DNA from: Acidobacteriota bacterium
GTDB lineage: Bacteria > Acidobacteriota > Terriglobia > UBA7540 > JAPUME01
Length of the DNA: 5,042 bases
Direction: 5' to 3'
Assembly: GCA_027294185.1 (NCBI GenBank)
Contig: JAPUME010000230.1
Span: forward strand, 1-5,042
This document shows, piece by piece, positions 1 through 5,042 of the stretch. Positions within the stretch are counted from its first letter, which is position 1. Every line of letters starts with the position of its first letter. The notes below the pieces were generated by a model. The model saw nothing but the letters and a program-made list of their open reading frames with translations. It was not told where the DNA came from and did not search any database. The position numbers were made by a program, and so were the translations under genes.

Positions 1-1
1 C

Positions 2-1564
2 TTGAACGAAACCCGCCGATTGGCGCAGGTCTTTCTGGGGCGAGGACTGCAATCCATCATCTTCGCCAACTCGCGGCTGCGGGCGGAAATTCTGGCCAAA
101 TACTTGAAGGAAGATTTTGCAGGCAGCCCCGGACAGGACGACACCATTCGCGCCTACCGGGGAGGCTACCTCCCCCGCGAGCGGCGCGAAATCGAGCGGC
201 GTCTGCGGGAGGGAAAGATTCTGGGTGTGGTGTCGACGAATGCCCTGGAGCTGGGTGTCGATATCGGCAGCCTGGATGCGGCGATTCTTGCCGGCTACCC
301 CGGCACGATTGCCTCCACCTGGCAACGTGCAGGCCGGGCCGGACGACGCCGGAGCGCGTCGGCGGCGTTACTGGTGGCTTCGAGCGCCCCTCTCGACCAG
401 TTCATCGTCCAGCATCCGGACTACTTCTTCGGACGCTCTCCCGAGCACGGCTACGTCAACCCCGACAATCTGCAAATTCTGCTCGACCATGTGAAATGCG
501 CCGCCTTCGAGCTGCCGTTGCGCGAAAAGGAACGCTTCGGCCGCTGGGACATGAAACCCCTTTGCCGGTTCCTGGAAGAGAGCGGTTTCCTGCATGCCAC
601 CGCCGACGGTTGGCACTGGACCTCGGAGTCTTATCCCGCCGACGCCATCAGCCTGCGCTCGATCTCCTCCGATAACTTCGTAATCGTCGATGATGAGGGC
701 GGGCCAAGGATCATCGGGGAGGTGGATTTCACTTCCGCGCTGACGACGCTGCACGAGAAGGCCATCTACCTTCAGGACGGCGAGCAGTATCAGGTGGAGC
801 GTCTCGACTACGACGGCCGCAAGGCGTATGTAAAGCCGTGCAACTCGGACTACTACACCGACGCCATCTCTTACACGAAGGTCAAGCCGCTTGAGACCTT
901 CGCGCAAGAGCCGCTCGAGGCGGGCGCGAAATCCCACGGTGAGGTGCAGGTAAACACGCAGGTCGTCGGGTTCAAGAAGATCAAGTTCTACACGATGGAA
1001 AACGTCGGCTCGGGCGAGCTGTCACTCCCCGAGCAGGAGATGCACACCACGGCCTATTGGCTTACCCTGTCGCGGGAGCTCCTTGCGAGCCTGCCCTTTT
1101 CCGCTTCCGAGGGCACCTATGGCGTCATCGGATTGAGCAATGCGCTGCATGCCATGGCGACGCTGCTCGTAATGTGTGACGCTCGCGACCTCGGCGCCAC
1201 GGTGGAAGAAAATCCCCGTGGGGCCGATGAGATCGGTTCGATTCCTCAAGGGCTCAACTCCGATGAAAACGGGGACGAGGATTCAGCTTCCCGCGCCGGG
1301 TCTTCAGCAGCATCGGCTCGCCTGAAGACCTTTTTCGAGCCCAATATCTATCTCTACGACTGCTTTCCGGGTGGCGTGGGACTGAGTGAGCCGCTTTTCC
1401 GCCTGCACGACGAGCTTCTGAACCACACCTGGAAATTGATCGCCGATTGCCCCTGTGAGGAAGGATGCCCCTCCTGCGTCGGCCCCGTGGGAGAGGTGGG
1501 CGAAAAAGGCAAGCAGGTGGCTCTGGAAATCCTGAAGCATATCCGTGCCGAGCCTGCCGAGTGA
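2..1564 (+). CDS. mrfA: MrfA (YprA)-type DEAD/DEAH-box helicase with C-terminal DUF1998-type zinc region, 5' partial
   Basis: ATP-dependent DNA helicase of the MrfA/YprA family (related to eukaryotic Hrq1), a cytoplasmic DNA repair enzyme. Only the last 520 residues are present. The family is usually about 750 residues or more, so the first RecA-like domain with Walker A and the DExH box lies upstream of the window, and the TTG at base 2 is probably an internal Leu codon. What is visible, numbered from base 2: the second RecA-like domain with QSIIFANSR (about 17-25), motif V region STNALELGVDIG (78-89) and motif VI QRAGRAGRR (108-116); a middle region (about 150-330) of helical and beta-rich character; and the C-terminal DUF1998-type region with YDCFPGGVGLSEPLF (452-466) and a CxCxxxCxxC cluster (C483, C485, C489, C492) that in this family binds zinc. 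Residues about 411-440 are an acidic, Ser/Ala-rich insertion. The exonuclease partner follows after 10 bases. An alternative is another DUF1998 helicase subfamily, but the neighbour argues for MrfA. Confidence 0.9.
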   Translation: MNETRRLAQVFLGRGLQSIIFANSRLRAEILAKYLKEDFAGSPGQDDTIRAYRGGYLPRERREIERRLREGKILGVVSTNALELGVDIGSLDAAILAGYPGTIASTWQRAGRAGRRRSASAALLVASSAPLDQFIVQHPDYFFGRSPEHGYVNPDNLQILLDHVKCAAFELPLREKERFGRWDMKPLCRFLEESGFLHATADGWHWTSESYPADAISLRSISSDNFVIVDDEGGPRIIGEVDFTSALTTLHEKAIYLQDGEQYQVERLDYDGRKAYVKPCNSDYYTDAISYTKVKPLETFAQEPLEAGAKSHGEVQVNTQVVGFKKIKFYTMENVGSGELSLPEQEMHTTAYWLTLSRELLASLPFSASEGTYGVIGLSNALHAMATLLVMCDARDLGATVEENPRGADEIGSIPQGLNSDENGDEDSASRAGSSAASARLKTFFEPNIYLYDCFPGGVGLSEPLFRLHDELLNHTWKLIADCPCEEGCPSCVGPVGEVGEKGKQVALEILKHIRAEPAE

Positions 1565-1574
1565 CCCTCTCCCC

Positions 1575-2897
1575 ATGAATCTTGAAGAAAAGCTCCGGCT
1601 GCTCAAACCTCTCCCTACCCGCCGCGTGGGCGGCGACGGTCGAGGGCAACCTCTGGATGATTTGTTGCGGCAAGCGGTCCGGCTGCGTCCGGCGGCTGCC
1701 CGCCCGACCCCGCCACTGGGGCGCGGCGCGAAGGGCCGGATCGAAGATATCAATGATCTCATTGATGGCCGCCTCGTCAGGAATCGACGGGGTGAGTTTT
1801 TCGCGGCGGAACAACGCCTTCCCTTCGGACGACCTTACGGCCGGGCGCGAATCGGCGACATCGCCTCAGCAGATTTCTCAACCCTCAAGCTGCTTTTCGA
1901 AGGGCAAGGAGGCCTTCCGGACGTTTCCCGCTGGGTATTTCTGGATACAGAAACCACGGGGCTGGCGGGCGGAGCAGGCACTTTGGCATTCCTGGTGGGC
2001 CTGGGTACAGTCGAGGGGAACGGATTTCGCGTGCGCCAGTTTTTCCTGCGCGATTTCCCCGACGAGCCGGCCATGCTGGAAGAGCTCTCCGAAGTTTTGC
2101 GCTCCTACGAGGGAATCGTTACCTTTAACGGAAAGACTTTCGACCTCCCTCTGCTTGAAAACCGTTTCGTCCTCTCCCGACGGCGCTCGCCGTTCCGGAC
2201 CCTTCTCCATCTGGACTTGTTGCATCCCGCGCGGCGACTCTGGAAGCTTCGATTGGAAAGCTGCAAGCTGACACATCTCGAAGATCGTATCCTCGGCATC
2301 CGGCGTGAGGGAGATATCGACGGGGCGGAGATCCCCGCCGTCTACTTCGACTATCTACGCACCGGCAGCGCGCGCGGATTACAGGGAGTCTTCTTCCATA
2401 ACGCGCTCGACATCATCACTCTGGCGGCCCTCACCGTGGAGATGACCGAAGCTCTGGGAAGTGATCCGTGGGAAAGAGTCGCAGATGGTCTGGACCTGTT
2501 CAGCCTCAGCCGCATTCTGGAGCGGGCCGGAGAACGGGAGCGAAGTGCCGAGACCTGCCGCAGGGCATTGAGCGCCGGACTTCCCTCAGGGGTTGAAACT
2601 CGGGCCCTTCTACAACTGGCATCTCATCTGAAACGCCAACGCCGATTCGAGGAGGCGGTTCGCATCTGGCTCCGGCTGACGCGTCGAGCCAAACCGGTGG
2701 CCGAAGCCTTTGAGCAACTGGCCATGTACTCCGAACATCGGCAAAGGGATTATGTCGCCGCACTCGATCTGGTCCGTCAATTCCTACAGCGGAACGGGAA
2801 GAGACCCCTACCGGCATCTGTTTCAAGCCGCTTTGCTCATCGGCTGAACCGTCTGGAAAGAAAGACGGGACTTCTCCTGCAAGAGCAGGCGAACTGA
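1575..2897 (+). CDS. mrfB: MrfB (YprB)-type DEDDh 3'-5' exonuclease with TPR-like C-terminus
   Basis: RNase H-like exonuclease of the YprB/MrfB family, 440 residues, close to the family's usual size of a little over 400. The catalytic residues can be read in order: D124 and E126 in VFLDTETTGLAGGAG (motif I, with the Gly-rich tail typical of YprB), D190 in TFNGKTFDLPLLENRF (motif II), and H275 and D279 in FFHNALDI (motif III). All four acidic residues and the histidine of a DEDDh nuclease are present. Residues about 300-430 are helical repeats of TPR type, for example ERSAETCRRALSAG and RFEEAVRIWLRL, probably for protein contact. In B. subtilis MrfB works with the MrfA helicase in mitomycin C repair; the adjacent mrfA-type gene supports the same role here (inference). 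ATG at 1575 is chosen because MNLEEKLRLLKP resembles the start of family members. A GTG at 1545 in frame would add 10 residues and overlap mrfA by 20 bases. Neither start has a good Shine-Dalgarno sequence, which suggests translational coupling to the helicase. The protein has no signal peptide and should be cytoplasmic. Confidence 0.9.
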   Translation: MNLEEKLRLLKPLPTRRVGGDGRGQPLDDLLRQAVRLRPAAARPTPPLGRGAKGRIEDINDLIDGRLVRNRRGEFFAAEQRLPFGRPYGRARIGDIASADFSTLKLLFEGQGGLPDVSRWVFLDTETTGLAGGAGTLAFLVGLGTVEGNGFRVRQFFLRDFPDEPAMLEELSEVLRSYEGIVTFNGKTFDLPLLENRFVLSRRRSPFRTLLHLDLLHPARRLWKLRLESCKLTHLEDRILGIRREGDIDGAEIPAVYFDYLRTGSARGLQGVFFHNALDIITLAALTVEMTEALGSDPWERVADGLDLFSLSRILERAGERERSAETCRRALSAGLPSGVETRALLQLASHLKRQRRFEEAVRIWLRLTRRAKPVAEAFEQLAMYSEHRQRDYVAALDLVRQFLQRNGKRPLPASVSSRFAHRLNRLERKTGLLLQEQAN

Positions 2898-2920
2898 GTT
2901 CCCATCAGAAGTTTTTCTTG
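2876..2920 (+). terminator. Weak terminator-like hairpins at the end of mrfB
   Basis: Three short dyads lie at the end of mrfB: CCTGC-AAGA-GCAGG (2876-2889), GAAC-TGA-GTTC centred exactly on the stop codon (2891-2901), and CTGA-N7-TCAG (2894-2908). A run of five T at 2912-2916 follows, then CTT. The dyads overlap and could form alternative structures. Stems of only 4-5 base pairs are short for an intrinsic terminator, so this may be leaky or accidental. It would fit the separate promoter of the next gene. Confidence 0.28.
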
Positions 2921-2929
2921 GCGATAGGC

Positions 2930-2957
2930 TTCGATGTCTTACCTCTTCCGTTATACT
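2930..2957 (+). promoter_or_regulatory. Candidate sigma70-type promoter of the dienelactone hydrolase gene
   Basis: TATACT at 2952-2957 matches five of six bases of the TATAAT -10 consensus. The best -35 at normal spacing is TTCGAT (2930-2935, 16-base spacer), which is weak. The -10 sits 23 bases before the ATG at 2981, so the leader would be very short, about 15 to 20 bases including the ribosome binding site. Weak -35 elements are common in GC-rich bacteria, and some use different consensus spacing, so this is a candidate only. Confidence 0.4.
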
Positions 2958-2970
2958 GGGAACCTTCCAG

Positions 2971-2976
2971 GGAGGT
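2971..2976 (+). promoter_or_regulatory. Strong Shine-Dalgarno sequence that fixes the start of the dienelactone hydrolase
   Basis: GGAGGT ends four bases before ATG at 2981 (GGAGG plus a five-base spacer). It is the only strong Shine-Dalgarno sequence before a start in the window. It decides for ATG 2981 over the in-frame TTG at 2918, whose extra 21 residues would place the signal peptide inside the protein and the promoter inside the coding region. Confidence 0.85.
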
Positions 2977-2980
2977 AATT

Positions 2981-3790
2981 ATGAAAAGAGTTCTGATTGC
3001 AATCGGCGTGCTGGTTCTGGGATCTGCGCTTGCCCCCGCGCAGGATTGGGCCCGCCGGCGATTGGAGGCCTCGCCGCGCCATCACGAGTGGGTCGAAGTA
3101 AAGCAGGGAAACCGCGTCGTCCATTCCTTCCTGGTGTTTCCCGAAGTCAGCGGAAAAGTCCCTGCCATCGTCGTCATTCACGAAAACCGCGGCTTGAGCG
3201 ATTGGGTTCGCAGCGTCGCGGACCAGTTGGCCGAAGCCGGTTACATTGCCATTGCCCCCGACCTGCTCTCCGGAATGGGTCCGGGAGGCGGCAAGACGAG
3301 CGACTTTCCCGACAGCGATGCCGCGCGGCAAGGCATCTACAGGCTCGAACCGGATCAGGTGAGGGCCGACTTGAACGCCGTCGCCGACTACGTAGCCAGG
3401 TTACCCGCTGCCAATGGGAAAGTAGCCGTCGGGGGATTCTGCTGGGGCGGCAGCCAGACCTTCCGTTTTGCCACCCACCGGGCCGACCTGGCCGCAGCCT
3501 ATGTCTTCTACGGGACCGGACCCACTCGTGAGTCCGACATTGCCGGAATTCAAGCTCCCGTGTACGGTTTCTACGGCGGAAACGACGCCCGTGTTGGCGC
3601 GACGGTACCCGGAAGCGCCGACCTTATGAAGGGAGCGGGGAAGACCTACGAGCCGGTTACCTACGAGGGTGCCGGGCATGGCTTCATGCGTTCCGGCGAA
3701 CAGCCCGACCCATCCCCGGCCAACAAGAAGGCTCGCGATGAAGGCTGGGTTCGTTGGAAGGCTCTCCTCAAGCGGATTCCACGGAATTAG
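2981..3790 (+). CDS. Secreted dienelactone hydrolase family protein
   Basis: Alpha/beta hydrolase of the dienelactone hydrolase (DLH) family, 269 residues, with an N-terminal signal peptide: basic KR at 2-3, hydrophobic core 4-18, and a likely signal peptidase I site after APA (residue 20). There is no lipobox Cys, so the mature protein should be soluble in the periplasm or outside the cell. The Cys-Asp-His triad is intact: C154 in GGFCWGGS, D202 in GGNDARV, H233 in GAGHGFMR. E69 in VIHENRGL matches the Glu that pairs with the nucleophile in DLH. The family hydrolyses ester or lactone bonds, classically dienelactone in chlorocatechol breakdown. No aromatic degradation genes are nearby and exported members usually have unknown substrates, so the substrate is not assigned. 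The start rests on GGAGGT just upstream. It follows mrfB on the same strand after 83 bases but seems to have its own promoter. Its 3' end faces the TPR gene. Confidence 0.9.
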   Translation: MKRVLIAIGVLVLGSALAPAQDWARRRLEASPRHHEWVEVKQGNRVVHSFLVFPEVSGKVPAIVVIHENRGLSDWVRSVADQLAEAGYIAIAPDLLSGMGPGGGKTSDFPDSDAARQGIYRLEPDQVRADLNAVADYVARLPAANGKVAVGGFCWGGSQTFRFATHRADLAAAYVFYGTGPTRESDIAGIQAPVYGFYGGNDARVGATVPGSADLMKGAGKTYEPVTYEGAGHGFMRSGEQPDPSPANKKARDEGWVRWKALLKRIPRN

Positions 3791-3818
3791 GGTTCCCGCC
3801 CGTTGAAAGTCAAGAACC
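3791..3818. terminator. Imperfect stem-loop in the convergent gap, possible terminator
   Basis: Directly after the TAG stop of the hydrolase gene, GGTTC (3791-3795) plus TTGA (3803-3806) can pair with the continuous arm TCAAGAACC (3810-3818), with an AAG loop and a seven-base bulge CCGCCCG on the 5' side. It lies between two converging genes, where a shared terminator is expected. No T-run follows on either strand, so it is not a standard intrinsic terminator. The rest of the gap (3819-3857) shows nothing definite. Confidence 0.3.
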
Positions 3819-3857
3819 GCGCAACCTTTCTCGCGAACGCACTGATTTCTTCTTTCC

Positions 3858-5042
3858 CTAGAAGCGTGATGAGGTGAGTGTTACGTCCGCCCGAGCCCAG
3901 GCCTTTTGAAATCTCTTCTCGACCTCGCCGGCTTCTTCATCCTTACCCTGTGCCCGAAGACTTTGTGCTAATCCGAATAACGACCAGCCGTTTTCCGGAT
4001 TGCGCTTCAAATCTTCCCAATAAACAACTTCCGCCTCCACAGCGCGCCCGGCCTTGAGCAGGACCGCTCCCAGGGATTGTCGTACCGGATAGTGCCAGTC
4101 GGCGGGTTCGGTATAGGGCAGGCTGTCTTCAAGGAGCACGGCGGCATGGAGGTGACCCAGGGCCTTTTCGACCTCATCCTGCTCGGCCGCAAGCTCCCCG
4201 GCGAGAACTTCCGTTGCGATCCGCAAAATATTCGCTGCCGTTGTTGACCCAACCGGAGAATCCACCGCGGTGGAATCCTGCAGGATGGCTGACAACTTTT
4301 CCAACTCCCCGGACGCTTCCTCGAATTTTCCGGTTCTTGTGAAGGCCATTCCCCGCGCGTAGTGCCAGAGTCCCGGGGCCAGAGGCGTGATCGGCGGTGG
4401 CACAGGTTCTGTTAGAATCGCTTCCCATTGACCGAACCTCGTCAAGGCAAACAGGGGGATCAGGGGAAAGACCTTCCCAAAGGGGAGCAGTCCCTTGGCA
4501 TTTACAGGCGGCACCTTGGAGGCAACCTGCCGGGCGGAGCGAATCGCCACCGCACTGCGGCCCTCCATCGTCGCCGAGGCCCAGAGAAAATGAATGTTGT
4601 GAGGATAATATTGAAGCGGATAGAGGCTCTGCACACGGCATTGAGTGATGTAGTCCTCGTCGGCTTCGATGGCGCGGACATTGCTTTCGGAGGCGGCCGC
4701 ATACCGACCAACGCGCAGGTAGATATGCGCCGGCATGTGAACCAGGTGCCCCGCCCCGGGCATCAGCTTCCCCAGCCGCTCGGCGCTCCTCAAGGCCCGT
4801 TGAGGAGTGGCGGTGGCTTCTACGGCATGGATATAATAGTGATTCGCACCGGGATGAAGAGGTTCTCGCTCGAGGACGGATTCGAGGGTCGAAACAAATT
4901 CCATCGTGCCCGCGTAAGGCCGACCATCCCTCCCCCAGTAGTTCCAGGGACGAAGGTTCATCAGGGCCGCAGCATAGAGGGTGGCGGCATCGGCATCATC
5001 CTGATAACGCTTCGAAAGTTCCCTCATCGCCCCTGCATAGGC
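3858..5042 (-). CDS. TPR repeat protein with conserved histidine motifs, 5' partial
   Basis: The reading frame is open to the window edge: the five codons before the first Met (5027) read Ala-Tyr-Ala-Gly-Ala and run smoothly into the family's sequence. That Met is therefore internal and the true start lies beyond 5042. The last 394 residues are visible. Numbered from the edge, they include DADAATLYAAALMNL (16-30) and RPWNYW (31-36), a His-rich stretch ANHYYIHAVEA (66-76) and LMPGAGHLVHMPAHIYLRVG (93-112), then YYPHNIHFLWA (145-155), and helical repeats near the C-terminus such as NPENGWSLFGLAQSLRAQG (348-366). From memory, this combination marks a widespread family of bacterial proteins annotated only as tetratricopeptide repeat proteins, often 500-600 residues long. 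No enzymatic function is established that I can name. The TPR folds suggest protein binding. The clustered histidines could bind a metal, but this is inference. An N-terminal signal peptide is possible but out of view. It converges on the hydrolase gene, so the two are not co-transcribed. Confidence 0.87.
   Translation of the reverse strand, partial: AYAGAMRELSKRYQDDADAATLYAAALMNLRPWNYWGRDGRPYAGTMEFVSTLESVLEREPLHPGANHYYIHAVEATATPQRALRSAERLGKLMPGAGHLVHMPAHIYLRVGRYAAASESNVRAIEADEDYITQCRVQSLYPLQYYPHNIHFLWASATMEGRSAVAIRSARQVASKVPPVNAKGLLPFGKVFPLIPLFALTRFGQWEAILTEPVPPPITPLAPGLWHYARGMAFTRTGKFEEASGELEKLSAILQDSTAVDSPVGSTTAANILRIATEVLAGELAAEQDEVEKALGHLHAAVLLEDSLPYTEPADWHYPVRQSLGAVLLKAGRAVEAEVVYWEDLKRNPENGWSLFGLAQSLRAQGKDEEAGEVEKRFQKAWARADVTLTSSRF

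Noticed and set aside
368..937. Open frame of 189 codons on the minus strand inside mrfA
   Set aside because: It lies wholly inside a well-recognised helicase, the protein is low in recognisable motifs and rich in Arg/Val/Gly as expected from antisense of GC-rich coding DNA.
1254..1814. Minus-strand open frame of 186 codons (and one of 152 codons in another frame) across the mrfA-mrfB junction
   Set aside because: It covers conserved C-terminal helicase motifs on the other strand; its product is Arg/Pro-rich with no domain, and two overlapping antisense frames there point to compositional bias.
1582..2271. Plus-strand open frame of 229 codons inside mrfB
   Set aside because: It is shifted relative to the frame carrying the DEDDh motifs, and its Trp/Ser/Arg-rich product matches nothing recognisable. 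The mrfB frame is intact, so no frameshift is implied.
2918..2980. Longer hydrolase form starting at TTG 2918
   Set aside because: It would bury the signal peptide behind 21 extra residues and has no Shine-Dalgarno sequence, while ATG 2981 has GGAGGT.
3046..3531. Plus-strand open frame of 161 codons inside the hydrolase gene
   Set aside because: Arg-rich, out-of-frame shadow of a gene with an intact catalytic triad.
5027..5042. Met codon at 5027 as the true start of the TPR protein
   Set aside because: The frame continues in family-like sequence to the window edge, and the domain begins in mid-repeat, so the gene is truncated by the window.
1..5042. Mobile element, CRISPR array, tRNA/rRNA or defence island
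   Set aside because: No transposase, integrase, regularly spaced repeats, target-site duplications or RNA gene motifs were seen. The helicase-nuclease pair could suggest a defence system (some have DUF1998 helicases), but its motifs and the YprB-type partner fit DNA repair better.

Overview
The window holds four protein genes, closely packed, with a GC content that looks like roughly 60%. The two end genes are cut by the window edges. No RNA gene, insertion sequence, CRISPR array or long repeat was seen. The longest stretch without a gene is the 83 bases between the second and third genes. The mix (an MrfA/MrfB-type repair pair, an exported dienelactone-hydrolase-like protein, and a large His-rich TPR protein) resembles what is common in Acidobacteriota and related soil bacteria. 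That assignment rests on the style of the proteins, not on a marker gene.

Layout: (1) 2-1564, plus strand, the C-terminal two thirds or so of an MrfA (YprA)-type DEAD/DEAH-box helicase ending in a DUF1998-type region with a four-cysteine zinc cluster. (2) 1575-2897, plus strand, an MrfB (YprB)-type DEDDh 3'-5' exonuclease with a C-terminal TPR-like region, starting 10 bases after the helicase stop. (3) 2981-3790, plus strand, a secreted dienelactone hydrolase family protein with its own ribosome binding site and a plausible promoter. (4) 3858-5042, minus strand, converging on gene 3: a TPR protein with conserved histidine motifs, N-terminus outside the window.

The first two genes form one functional unit. 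In Bacillus subtilis, MrfA (helicase) and MrfB (exonuclease) act together in a UvrABC-independent excision pathway for mitomycin C damage, and the order and tight spacing here match that operon. The dienelactone hydrolase seems to be transcribed separately: it has a near-consensus -10 and a strong Shine-Dalgarno sequence, and weak terminator-like hairpins lie at the end of mrfB. The TPR gene is unrelated by strand, and the 67-base convergent gap carries one imperfect stem-loop. The clearest biology is the repair pair. Nothing seen here amounts to a convincing new system. The least explained items are the His-rich TPR protein, the acidic/Ser-Ala insertion in the helicase C-terminal region, and the small dyad overlapping the gene 3 promoter.
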